Of a stretch of DNA of 8,173 nt, positions 1 to 6,486 are shown in pieces (position 1 is the stretch's first letter; every line of letters begins with the position of its first letter). The position numbers and the translations under genes were made by a program. Origin of the DNA: CBFGWV01 sp965652545 (lineage in GTDB: Bacteria; Pseudomonadota; Gammaproteobacteria; Competibacterales; Competibacteraceae). The notes below the pieces were generated by a model. That model saw only the letters and a program-made list of their open reading frames with translations, made no database searches and was not told where the DNA came from. The stretch covers positions 1 to 8,173 of the forward strand of contig CBFGWV010000222.1 of NCBI GenBank assembly GCA_965652545.1. The letters are read 5' to 3'.

Positions 1-28
1 CTTAGCCTCAAGGCCCTGACGATCCTGA

Positions 29-56
29 AAAACTTAAAACTTAAAACTTAAAACTC
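29..56. repeat. AAAACTT heptamer tandem array, left copy
   Basis: Four consecutive 7-bp units start at 29, 36, 43 and 50. The first three are exactly AAAACTT and the last is AAAACTC. The array runs into the 3' end of the minus-strand gene at 48-557: the stop codon (TAA, 48-50) and the last Phe codon (51-53) lie inside the repeat. A degenerate version with the same 7-bp period occurs at 7318-7345. The period and sequence are directly visible; origin and function are unknown. It lacks the hairpin of a Rho-independent terminator. On the gene's own strand it reads as AAGTTTT units, so it gives T-rich stretches just past the stop codon and might still influence transcript ends. Confidence 0.8.
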
Positions 57-557
57 CCCACAATCCACCTCGACCGTCCCCGCCCGCGCGCCACCGTCCA
101 CGGCCTGCCACTCAAACGCCTGCGCCTCGATCCGCCGCCCGTCGATCAGCACGGTCTCCGGTGGTGGGGAGGCTTCCAGGGCTTCGGCCGTGACCAATGC
201 GCTGACGACGGCGGCGACGGCCTCCGGTGCGGCTGTTGTGTCGTCATAGGCAGCGAACAGCGGGGCATAGGTCAGCACCAGGCGAAACGCCAAGTAGTCG
301 TCACGGCGCAGCAACGCGCCTTCGACGAAGAACGGCTGGTTATCCAGTTCGCCGGCACCCAGCAGGTAGGCATCGCGCATCATGCCCGCGGCCATTTGCT
401 CCTCGCCGAAACGGCAGTCGGCCAGGGCGAAGCGGTGTTCGACACCGTCCACGGTCAGCACACCGGTCCCGACCGGGTCGAACTGCTTGACGGGCATCGC
501 CGCCAAGGCCATCAAGGGTGCCAGCAGCAGGGGCAGGCTCAGCCATCGCGTGTTCAT
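48..557 (-). CDS. Small secreted protein of unknown function
   Basis: This 169-residue protein matches no family I recognise. The first 19-20 residues form a classic Sec signal peptide: an Arg near the start (MNTRW), a Leu-rich core at about 6-18, and a likely cut after ALA or ALAA, so it should be periplasmic or outside the cell. There is no lipobox Cys. The mature part has exactly two cysteines, C48 (ALADC) and C166 (VEVDC), which could form one disulfide linking the start and end of the fold. No membrane segment follows the signal. I chose the ATG at 557 because the signal peptide begins there; the longer open frame starts at a TTG (584) and would put nine charged residues before it. A GAGAGGGA stretch lies upstream, at about 14 nt spacing. 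The gene is separated from hexR by a repeat pair, so it is probably transcribed alone or by read-through. Its stop codon is inside a heptamer array. Confidence 0.72.
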   Translation of the reverse strand: MNTRWLSLPLLLAPLMALAAMPVKQFDPVGTGVLTVDGVEHRFALADCRFGEEQMAAGMMRDAYLLGAGELDNQPFFVEGALLRRDDYLAFRLVLTYAPLFAAYDDTTAAPEAVAAVVSALVTAEALEASPPPETVLIDGRRIEAQAFEWQAVDGGARAGTVEVDCGEF

Positions 558-587
558 GGCCAACGTGTAGTCCCTCTCGCGCAAACA

Positions 588-707
588 GTAGGATGGGTTG
601 AGCGCAAGCGATACCCATCAGCCGCACTCGATCGAAGCCATGGGCCCGCCGGTCTGCGTCACCGCTGCTCAGCGATGGGTATCGCTTGCGCTCAACCCAT
701 CCTACAT
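588..707. repeat. REPIN-like inverted pair, copy 1
   Basis: Two arms are perfect reverse complements over 32 bp: 588-619 (beginning GTAGGATGGGTTGAGCG) and 674-705 (ending CTCAACCCATCCTAC). They are separated by a 54-nt spacer. Each arm is itself an imperfect palindrome, GATGGGT paired with ACCCATC around a CGC-AA-GCG core. The same element occurs at 7166-7260 as a pair and at 6487-6519 as a single arm. Two inverted REP units with a short spacer is the layout called a REPIN in pseudomonads; that name is by analogy, since no RAYT transposase is in the window. The right arm ends 12 nt past the hexR stop codon, so the RNA hairpin could protect or end the zwf-pgl-hexR transcript. Confidence 0.85.
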
Positions 708-718
708 CGCTTTGACGC

Positions 719-1570
719 CTATTCCCCGGCCACCTTCAAGAAGCCGTCTGCCATGGCGAGCTTGGTGCGCTTGAGGCGGGCGATGACCTCCGGGCCACGG
801 CGCAAGGCCACACCCACGGTGAGCACATCGATGATGGCCAGGTCCGCCAGCCGCGACGCCATGGGCATAAACGTGCTGGTGTCCTCGGCGACGCCGCTGT
901 CGAGATTGACGTGAGTGAGTGCGGCCAGCGGCGAGCCGGCGGCGGTCAAGGAGATCACCGTGGCACCGTTTTCACACGCCAGACGGACCGATTCCAAAAG
1001 CTCCTTGCTGCGGCCGGTGTGCGAAATCGCCAGCAGGACATCGCGGGCATCCATGGTGGCGGCCGCCATCATGTGGACATGTGGGTCGCAGTAGGCGGTC
1101 ACCGGCACGCCCAGGCGAAACAACTTGTGCTGGGCGTCCTGCGCCACCACGCCCGAGGCGCCGTGGCCGATGCAGTGGATCGCACGGGCGCCGGCCAAGT
1201 GGTCGACCGCCCGGTCGACCGCATCGGGGTCGAGCCGCTCGTGGGTGGCGGTCAACGCCGCCAGTGCCAGGTTCAGGACTTTGTCGATCAGCAGCCGGCC
1301 GTGGTCGCCGGGCAGCACGTCACCGTGCACATAGGGCACGCCGGCGGCGAGGCTCGCGGCCAGCTCGAGCTTGAATTCGCGATAGCCGGCGAAACCCATG
1401 GCGCGGCAAAAGCGGATGACGGTCGGTTCGCTGACGCAGGCGCTGCGCGCAGCCTCTGCGGTCGAGGTGCGCGGTACACGGTTGGGGTCGGCCAGCACCC
1501 AGTCCGCCACCCGCGCCTCGGACGGGCGCAACTCACCCCGCGAGCGGCGGATGCGGGTGATGATGCTCAT
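719..1570 (-). CDS. hexR: HexR, RpiR-family repressor of glucose catabolism
   Basis: This 283-residue regulator has an N-terminal RpiR-type helix-turn-helix (about 1-77, recognition region CVSEPTVIRFCRAMGF at 45-60) and a C-terminal sugar-isomerase (SIS) domain (about 115-260) with HGASG at 136-140 and SHTGRSKE at 183-190. HexR proteins repress ED and glucose genes and release DNA when KDPG binds. From memory, P. putida HexR uses R54 and R57 for DNA contact and S140 and S184 for ligand response; the matching residues here are R53, R56, S139 and S183, all shifted by one, which supports true HexR rather than another RpiR member. The start ATG overlaps the pgl stop as ATGA (1567-1570) and has only a weak ribosome site, so translation is probably coupled to pgl. 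As the last gene of the operon it represses, HexR probably limits its own synthesis. Candidate operators are at 3740-3754 and 3803-3817. Confidence 0.93.
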   Translation of the reverse strand: MSIITRIRRSRGELRPSEARVADWVLADPNRVPRTSTAEAARSACVSEPTVIRFCRAMGFAGYREFKLELAASLAAGVPYVHGDVLPGDHGRLLIDKVLNLALAALTATHERLDPDAVDRAVDHLAGARAIHCIGHGASGVVAQDAQHKLFRLGVPVTAYCDPHVHMMAAATMDARDVLLAISHTGRSKELLESVRLACENGATVISLTAAGSPLAALTHVNLDSGVAEDTSTFMPMASRLADLAIIDVLTVGVALRRGPEVIARLKRTKLAMADGFLKVAGE

Positions 1571-2256
1571 GGTGCCCAGTACATCGCGCTGGCCGCGGTC
1601 TCGTTCCGCAGTACCAGGCGAATCGGCAACTCGGTGACCGGCCCCGGCCGCAGGGCATCGTTCAGCACCCGCGCCTTGGCTTGACCCTGGATCAACAGCA
1701 GCGTCTGCCGTGCCGCACCCAGCAGCGCGGGGGTGAGGCTCAATCGGGTATACGGTGCCGCCCGCGGGTGCAGCACCGCCACGGGGTCGTTGCGCGTGAG
1801 CACCGTGCGCAACTCCGGCGCATCGGGAAACAGCGACGCGGTATGCCCGTCCTCGCCCATGCCCAGCACGACGACGTCAATGGGGCCGTCGACCTCGCGC
1901 CAGCGGGCGCAGGCTTCGCGCGCCGCATCGTCCGGAGTGTCGGCCGTGCCGCGCATCTCCAGCCAACGCGCGGCGGCGGCCTTTCCGGTCAGCAGCGTCT
2001 CGCGCACCAGGCGGGTGTTGCTGTCGGGGTGATCGGCCGGCACGAAGCGTTCATCCACCAGGGTGACGGTGACACGGTCCCAGGGCAGGGGCATCGCGGC
2101 CAGGGCGCGATACAGCGGCGCCGGCGTGCTGCCGCCGGACACGGCCAGCAAGGCATGCCCCCGCGCCGCCACGGACGCCTCCAGCGCAGCGGCGATGCGT
2201 TCTGCCAATGCGGCAATCTGCGTCTGGCGATCGGGGAAATCCAGCCGGGCGGTCAT
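1567..2256 (-). CDS. pgl: 6-phosphogluconolactonase (DevB/SOL type)
   Basis: This 229-residue cytoplasmic enzyme hydrolyses 6-phosphoglucono-delta-lactone, made by Zwf, to 6-phosphogluconate. Family motifs run in order: SGGSTP (40-45), LVDERFVP (66-73), LGMGEDGHTASLFP (131-144, with the conserved His) and RLSLTP (171-176). The length is usual for the bacterial DevB/SOL form and excludes the unrelated beta-propeller type found in E. coli. An open frame continues upstream to 2688, but that part is zwf read in another frame. The ATG at 2254-2256 is the right start: it overlaps the zwf TAA by one base (TAATG) and follows GAGGAG at 5 nt spacing, both signs of coupled translation. Its 3' end overlaps hexR by 4 nt. 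Confidence 0.95.
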   Translation of the reverse strand: MTARLDFPDRQTQIAALAERIAAALEASVAARGHALLAVSGGSTPAPLYRALAAMPLPWDRVTVTLVDERFVPADHPDSNTRLVRETLLTGKAAAARWLEMRGTADTPDDAAREACARWREVDGPIDVVVLGMGEDGHTASLFPDAPELRTVLTRNDPVAVLHPRAAPYTRLSLTPALLGAARQTLLLIQGQAKARVLNDALRPGPVTELPIRLVLRNETAASAMYWAP

Positions 2257-3719
2257 TACAGCTCCTCGTGCCAGGTGAACCCGTCGCGGCTGATCAACGC
2301 GCTGGCGGCTGCCGGCCCCCAGGTGCCGGCGGTGTACGGCCGGGGCGGCTCGTCCGACTCGCTCCAGACCTGAAGCATCGGTTCCACCCAGCGCCAGGCC
2401 GACTCCAACTCGTCGCGACGCATGAACAAGGTCAGGCGGCCGCGCAGTACATCCAGCAGCAGCCGCTCGTAGGCCTCCAGCTTGCGCGCGCGAAAGGCGG
2501 TGGAGAAGTCCAGGTTCAGGTTCACCGGCCGCAGCTGCATCTCCTCGCCGGGCGCCTTCACCATCAAGGACAGCTTGACCCATTCCTCCGGCTGCAAACG
2601 CATGACCAGGCGGTTGGCCTCCGGTACGCCCTTGGCGGCGGGGAACAGCGGCAGCGGTACTTCGCGAAAATGCACGACGATCTCGCACAGTTTTTCCGGC
2701 ATGCGCTTACCGGTGCGCAGGAAGAACGGCACGCCCGCCCAGCGCCAGGACGACAGCTCGGCGCGCAGGGCGACGAAGGTCTCGGTGCTGCTGCCGGGGC
2801 GGATGCCCGGCTCGTCCAGGTAGGCGGGCACCGGGCCCGCGGGTGTGGCACCGGCACGGTACTGTCCGCGCACCGTGCATGCAGCGACATCGCTGGCGGT
2901 AATCGGTTTGAGCGCACGCAGGACTTTGAGCTTCTCGTCGCGGATGGCGTCGGGATCGCCGCTGATGGGCGGTTCCATGGCCATGATGCACAACAGCTGG
3001 AGCAAGTGGTTCTGCACCATGTCGCGCATGGCGCCGGTGCCGTCGTAGAAGTCGCCGCGGCCTTCCACGCCGATCTGCTCCGCCACGGTGATCTGCACAT
3101 GGCTTATCCAGCCGCGCTTCCAGATCGGCTCGAACAGCACGTTGCCGAAGCGCAGCGCCATGAGGTTCTGTACCGTCTCCTTGCCCAGGTAATGGTCGAT
3201 ACGGAAGATCTGGCGCTCGTCGAACACCTTGCCGACAGCGTCGTTGATGGCGCGTGCGGACGCCAAATCGTGGCCCAGCGGCTTCTCCAGCACCACACGG
3301 CTTTCGCCATCGACCAGTCCGGCAGCCGCCAGCCCCTGGCAAATGGGGGCGAACAACCCTGGGCCGGTGGACAGGTAGAACACCCGCGTGCGGCCGCTCT
3401 CGCTCAGGCGTTGGGCCAGGTTGTCATAACCCTCGCCCTTGCCGGCGTCCATGGCGCAGTAGTCCACCAGGGTGAGGAACTCGTTCCAGCTCTGGGCTTC
3501 GAAATCCCCGGGTTTGACGTGTTTGCGGCTGCGCTCGTCCACGCTCACACGGAAGTCGGCGTCGGTGAACTCGCGCCGTGCCACCGCCAGGATGCGGGTC
3601 TGGGCGTGCAGTTGCCCGCCACGCTTGAGCTGGTAGAGCGCCGGATACAGCTTGCGCATGGCAAGGTCACCGGTGCCGCCGAAAATCACCAGATCGCAAG
3701 GGGGGCTGCGGTCGACCAT
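2256..3719 (-). CDS. zwf: Glucose-6-phosphate 1-dehydrogenase
   Basis: This 487-residue cytoplasmic enzyme oxidises glucose-6-phosphate to 6-phosphogluconolactone with NAD(P)+, the entry step to the ED pathway. The N-terminal Rossmann fold carries the nucleotide-binding motif VIFGGTGDLAMRKLYPALY (about 11-29). EKPLGHD (about 145-151) and the catalytic signature RIDHYLGKE (about 173-181) follow, then the C-terminal domain with FLRTGKRM (about 333-340). Length is normal for the family. The open frame reaches a TTG at 3725, two codons earlier, but the ATG at 3719 is preferred because GGAG sits 7 nt before it and only 1 nt before the TTG. It is the first gene of the zwf-pgl-hexR operon and diverges from edd across a 127-bp control region with two HexR-type palindromes. 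Cofactor preference cannot be read from the motif alone. Confidence 0.97.
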   Translation of the reverse strand: MVDRSPPCDLVIFGGTGDLAMRKLYPALYQLKRGGQLHAQTRILAVARREFTDADFRVSVDERSRKHVKPGDFEAQSWNEFLTLVDYCAMDAGKGEGYDNLAQRLSESGRTRVFYLSTGPGLFAPICQGLAAAGLVDGESRVVLEKPLGHDLASARAINDAVGKVFDERQIFRIDHYLGKETVQNLMALRFGNVLFEPIWKRGWISHVQITVAEQIGVEGRGDFYDGTGAMRDMVQNHLLQLLCIMAMEPPISGDPDAIRDEKLKVLRALKPITASDVAACTVRGQYRAGATPAGPVPAYLDEPGIRPGSSTETFVALRAELSSWRWAGVPFFLRTGKRMPEKLCEIVVHFREVPLPLFPAAKGVPEANRLVMRLQPEEWVKLSLMVKAPGEEMQLRPVNLNLDFSTAFRARKLEAYERLLLDVLRGRLTLFMRRDELESAWRWVEPMLQVWSESDEPPRPYTAGTWGPAAASALISRDGFTWHEEL

Positions 3720-3739
3720 CTTCAAGCTCCAGGTTGGTT

Positions 3740-3754
3740 TGTAGTGATGCTACA
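3740..3754. promoter_or_regulatory. Predicted HexR operator, zwf-proximal
   Basis: TGTAGTGATGCTACA is an inverted repeat with 5-bp perfect outer arms (TGTAG/CTACA) around a 5-bp centre. It resembles published HexR sites, remembered as TGTA-N7-TACA in Shewanella and TTGT-N7/8-ACAA in pseudomonads. It lies 21 bp before the zwf start codon and covers the likely -10 box of the zwf promoter, a position suited to repression. Its partner is at 3803-3817. The palindrome is seen directly; the protein assignment is inferred from the adjacent hexR operon. Confidence 0.75.
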
Positions 3755-3775
3755 TAGTAAAGCCATTTATGTCAC
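3747..3775 (-). promoter_or_regulatory. Predicted sigma70 promoter of zwf-pgl-hexR
   Basis: On the minus strand, GTGACA (3770-3775) matches five of six bases of the -35 consensus. TAGCAT (3747-3752) matches four of six of the -10 consensus, with a 17-bp spacer. The -10 lies inside the zwf-proximal palindrome, so HexR bound there would exclude RNA polymerase. The untranslated leader would be about 20 nt. Box assignments are by eye. Confidence 0.5.
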
Positions 3776-3781
3776 TATACT
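3776..3781 (+). promoter_or_regulatory. Candidate -10 box for edd-eda
   Basis: TATACT matches five of six bases of the sigma70 -10 consensus on the plus strand. No good -35 is visible at 16-18 bp spacing. If used, transcription would begin near 3788 and the second HexR-type palindrome (3803-3817) would lie about 15-30 bp downstream, where a bound repressor could block early elongation. A TAGCAT inside that palindrome (3805-3810) is a weaker alternative that would mirror the zwf side. Confidence 0.35.
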
Positions 3782-3802
3782 GGCCTGTTTTTCAGGTATT
3801 CG

Positions 3803-3817
3803 TGTAGCATTGCTACA
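3803..3817. promoter_or_regulatory. Predicted HexR operator, edd-proximal
   Basis: TGTAGCATTGCTACA is a perfect 7-1-7 palindrome (TGTAGCA / TGCTACA). It shares TGTAG and GCTACA with the site at 3740-3754; the centres (3747 and 3810) are 63 bp apart. It ends 29 bp before the edd start codon. Its perfect symmetry suggests it may be the stronger of the two sites. Assignment to HexR is inferred from similarity to known HexR sites and from the genes on either side. Confidence 0.8.
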
Positions 3818-3846
3818 GGAATGACCAGCAGAGGTGCCAGCTAAAG

Positions 3847-5736
3847 ATGCATATGTCCGCGATCCACCCCGTGGTGGCCCAGGTCACCGAACGCATTCGC
3901 GAGCGCAGTCGGCAAAGCCGTGCGGCGTACCTGGCGCAGTTGGACGACTTCGCCGGCCGCGAGCCACGGCGCACGCAGTTGTCCTGCACCAACCTGGCCC
4001 ACGGGTTTGCCGCCTGCAATGTCGGCGACAAGCAGCGCCTGCGCGGCGAGTGGGTGCCCAACCTGGCGATCGTCTCGGCCTACAACGACATGCTCTCGGC
4101 CCATCAGCCGTACGAGAGTTACCCGCAGGTCATTAAGAAGGCCGCCGAAGCAGCCGGTGGCGTGGCCCAGTTCGCCGGTGGCGTGCCGGCCATGTGCGAC
4201 GGGGTGACCCAGGGGCGGCCGGGCATGGAGCTGTCGCTGTTCTCCCGCGACACCATCGCCATGGCCACCGCCATCGCCTTGTCACACGATATGTTCGATG
4301 CGGCCGTGTGCCTGGGCATCTGCGACAAAATCGTGCCCGGCTTGCTCATCGGCGCCCTGCATTACGGGCATCTGCCCACCGTGTTCATCCCCGGCGGCCC
4401 GATGCCCTCGGGCATGTCCAACGACGAGAAGGCCCGCATCCGGCAGGCCTATACGGCCGGGCAGATCTCCCGCGAAGAGCTGTTGGAGGCCGAATCCCAG
4501 TCCTACCACAGCCCGGGCACCTGCACCTTCTACGGCACGGCCAACAGCAATCAGTTTCTGATGGACCTGATGGGCCTGCACCTGCCGGGGGCGGCGTTCG
4601 TGGCGCCCAACACCCCACTGCGCGAGGCCTTGACGGCGGCCGCGACGCGCCGGGCGCTGGCACTCAACGGCATCGATGGCGAGTACACCCCCATCGGCCG
4701 CCTGGTCGACGAACACAGCATCGTCAACGCCATCGTCGGTCTGCTCGCCACCGGCGGGTCGACCAACCACACCATGCACTTCGTGGCGGTGGCTCGTGCC
4801 GCGGGCCTGGTGGTGGATTGGGACGACTTCGACAACCTGTCCGCCGTGGTGCCGCTGCTGGCCCGCATGTACCCCAACGGTGCCGCGGACGTGAACCACT
4901 TCCACGCCGCCGGCGGCACGCCGTTCCTGATCCGCGAGCTGCGCGACGCCGGGCTGCTGCACGACGATGTGCAGACCATCCTCGGCCGTGGCCTGGCGCC
5001 GTATACCCGCACACCGCGTCTCGATGGCGATGAGCTGGTGTGGGATGCGGCCCCCGCCGAGAGCGGCGACACCAGCGTGTTGCGCCCGGTCAGCGACCCG
5101 TTCAGCCCCGACGGTGGGCTGCGCCGGCTCACCGGCAACCTCGGCCGGGCCGTCATCAAGGTCTCGGCGGTCAAACCCAAGCACCGCATCGTCAGCGCCC
5201 CGGCAAAGGTGTTCTCGGAGCAGAACGACGTGCTGGCGGCGTTCAAGGCCGGCGAGCTCAACCAGGATGTCATCGTCGTGGTGCGCGGCCAGGGCCCCAA
5301 GGCCAACGGTATGCCCGAACTGCACAAGCTCACCCCGTCCCTGTCCATACTCCAGGACAAAGGCTTTCACGTGGCGCTGGTCACCGACGGGCGTATGTCC
5401 GGTGCTTCGGGCAAAGTGCCCGCGGCCATCCACGTCACGCCCGAGGCCATCAGCGGCGGCCCGCTGGCCAAGGTGCGCGACGGCGATCGCATCGTCCTGG
5501 ACTCCGAGGCCGGCAGTTTGCACATCGATGTCGATGAGGCTGAATGGGCAGCGCGCGACAACGCCCCGCTGCGGGAAACGCTCCACGGATTCGGGCGCGA
5601 ACTGTTCACCCATTTCCGCGCCGCGGTGACCGGTGCGGAGGAGGGTGCCGCCATGTTTCCCCTGCCGGGACAGCTTCCTAGTGACCCGGCGGCCCCATAC
5701 GACGACAGAGAGTTAAACCTTCATGACACTCGCTGA
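3847..5736 (+). CDS. edd: 6-phosphogluconate dehydratase
   Basis: This 629-residue cytoplasmic iron-sulfur enzyme dehydrates 6-phosphogluconate to 2-keto-3-deoxy-6-phosphogluconate (KDPG), the first step unique to the ED pathway. It belongs to the IlvD/Edd family. Edd-type motifs are MCDGVTQGRPGMELSLFSRD (116-135), GICDKIVPGLLIGA (157-170), GTCTFYGTANSNQ (224-236) and TDGRMSGASGKVPAAIHV (513-530). C117, C159 and C226 are the likely cluster ligands. The Cys in CDGVTQG (Asp in E. coli IlvD) and the edd-eda context argue against dihydroxyacid dehydratase. It is somewhat longer than E. coli Edd (603 as I recall), part of which is a polar C-terminal tail. The ATG at 3847 is chosen over the one at 3853 because GAGG (3831-3834) is already 12 nt away. 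The end overlaps eda by 14 nt. Expression is probably controlled by HexR. Confidence 0.96.
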   Translation: MHMSAIHPVVAQVTERIRERSRQSRAAYLAQLDDFAGREPRRTQLSCTNLAHGFAACNVGDKQRLRGEWVPNLAIVSAYNDMLSAHQPYESYPQVIKKAAEAAGGVAQFAGGVPAMCDGVTQGRPGMELSLFSRDTIAMATAIALSHDMFDAAVCLGICDKIVPGLLIGALHYGHLPTVFIPGGPMPSGMSNDEKARIRQAYTAGQISREELLEAESQSYHSPGTCTFYGTANSNQFLMDLMGLHLPGAAFVAPNTPLREALTAAATRRALALNGIDGEYTPIGRLVDEHSIVNAIVGLLATGGSTNHTMHFVAVARAAGLVVDWDDFDNLSAVVPLLARMYPNGAADVNHFHAAGGTPFLIRELRDAGLLHDDVQTILGRGLAPYTRTPRLDGDELVWDAAPAESGDTSVLRPVSDPFSPDGGLRRLTGNLGRAVIKVSAVKPKHRIVSAPAKVFSEQNDVLAAFKAGELNQDVIVVVRGQGPKANGMPELHKLTPSLSILQDKGFHVALVTDGRMSGASGKVPAAIHVTPEAISGGPLAKVRDGDRIVLDSEAGSLHIDVDEAEWAARDNAPLRETLHGFGRELFTHFRAAVTGAEEGAAMFPLPGQLPSDPAAPYDDRELNLHDTR

Positions 5737-6346
5737 ATACCTTGCCCGGGCACCGGTGGTGCCGGTACTCGTGGTGGAGTCCCTGGCCCACGCCCGCCCG
5801 TTGGCCGAGACGCTTGCCGACGCCGGCCTGATGAACCTTGAGGTCACCTTACGCACGCCAGTGGCCCTGGAGGTGATCCAGGCCATGGGCGAGGCGGTGC
5901 CCGATGCGCTGGTCGGCGCCGGCACTGTGCTCGACCCCGAGGCCATGCACGCCTGCAGCCTGGCCGGTGCTCGCTTTGCCATCAGCCCGGGCTTCACCGC
6001 GGAACTGGCCGCCACGGCCGCCCGCCTGGGCCTGCCCTGGATGCCCGGCGTCATGACCCCATCGGAGGCCATGGCCGCGCGCATGGCCGGTTATCGGCTG
6101 CTCAAGCTGTTCCCCGCCGACGTCGCCGGTGGCGTTGCCTGCCTCAAAGCCTTCGCCAGCCCGTTGGCCGATATCCGCTTCTGTCCCACCGGGGGTATCA
6201 AACCGGAAACCGCCGCCGACTACCTGGCCCTGCCCAACGTACTGTGTGTCGGCGGCTCATGGATCGCGCCGCCGGATCTGGTGCGGGAAGAGAACTGGAA
6301 GGAAATAGGGCGGCGGGCCAAGCAGGCGGCGGCGATCCGCGTGTAA
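5723..6346 (+). CDS. eda: KDPG aldolase
   Basis: This 207-residue class I aldolase cleaves KDPG to pyruvate and glyceraldehyde-3-phosphate in the cytoplasm, completing the ED pathway and removing the presumed HexR inducer. It is a small TIM barrel with the family motifs in order: NLEVTLRTP (38-46, E40 the likely general base), GAGTVLDPE (65-73), FAISPGF (85-91), MPGVMTP (107-113), RLLKLFPAD (125-133, K128 the Schiff-base lysine) and CPTGGI (154-159). The length is normal. The ATG at 5723 lies inside the end of edd (14-nt overlap, different frame) with GAGAG 10 nt upstream, so translation is probably coupled. Some family members also cleave 4-hydroxy-2-oxoglutarate; the neighbours make KDPG the main substrate here. 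Confidence 0.96.
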   Translation: MTLAEYLARAPVVPVLVVESLAHARPLAETLADAGLMNLEVTLRTPVALEVIQAMGEAVPDALVGAGTVLDPEAMHACSLAGARFAISPGFTAELAATAARLGLPWMPGVMTPSEAMAARMAGYRLLKLFPADVAGGVACLKAFASPLADIRFCPTGGIKPETAADYLALPNVLCVGGSWIAPPDLVREENWKEIGRRAKQAAAIRV

Positions 6347-6386
6347 GCAGCGGGGATAGCGGCGCATGTGTGTGATCGTGGCACCC

Positions 6387-6408
6387 GTAGGAGCCCTGCC
6401 CTCAGGGC
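6387..6408. repeat. GTAGGAGC-type REP hairpin
   Basis: GTAGGA leads into a perfect 6-bp stem, GCCCTG (6393-6398), a CCCT loop, and CAGGGC (6403-6408). The GTAGGAGC start followed by a short GC-rich hairpin is typical of REP elements common in Pseudomonas and Xanthomonas relatives; I recognise it by pattern, not by search. It lies 40 bp after the eda stop codon. There is no T-run, so it is a poor Rho-independent terminator, though it could stabilise the edd-eda mRNA 3' end. It differs in sequence from the 32-bp repeat family elsewhere in the window. Confidence 0.6.
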
Positions 6409-6418
6409 GATTGTCCCA

Positions 6419-6451
6419 GATGGCGCCGAACGTCGCCGGTTTGGCGCCATC
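6419..6451. repeat. 9-bp perfect inverted repeat between eda and engB
   Basis: GATGGCGCC (6419-6427) and GGCGCCATC (6443-6451) are perfect reverse complements flanking a 15-nt spacer. Each arm also contains the self-palindrome GGCGCC. It begins 10 bp after the GTAGGAGC hairpin and sits between convergent genes, so it could fold in either transcript. There is no T-tract on either strand. It could be a degraded repeat or a two-way transcription barrier; function is not determinable from sequence. Confidence 0.6.
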
Positions 6452-6486
6452 CTGCACCGAATCGCGCACGGGGGAGCAGGCCGACC

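Noticed and set aside
588..707. Possible CRISPR array from the 32-bp repeats
   Set aside because: Only two copies, in inverted rather than direct orientation, each palindromic, with no cas genes and no regular spacers.
588..707. Insertion sequence ends or a MITE with target duplication
   Set aside because: No transposase, and no matching direct repeats are evident outside the arms at 588 and 707; a REP-type pair explains the structure better.
396..914. 172-codon plus-strand frame crossing the first repeat pair
   Set aside because: It reads antisense through the secreted-protein gene, then through both repeat arms (MGIACAQPIL is the translated repeat), then antisense to hexR.
911..1684. 257-codon plus-strand frame opposite hexR and the end of pgl
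   Set aside because: Antisense to two genes with full motif support and no domain signature of its own.
3784..3796. CCTG-TTTTT-CAGG between the two operators as an extra regulator site
   Set aside because: The 4-bp arms are too short to distinguish from chance.
2208..3824. 538-codon open frame on the plus strand opposite zwf
   Set aside because: It lies antisense to a clear glucose-6-phosphate dehydrogenase, has no recognisable motif, and long antisense frames are expected in GC-rich genes.
4282..5613. 443-codon open frame on the minus strand opposite edd
   Set aside because: Shadow of edd; composition rich in His, Gln, Gly and Val with no family motif and no ribosome site considered convincing.
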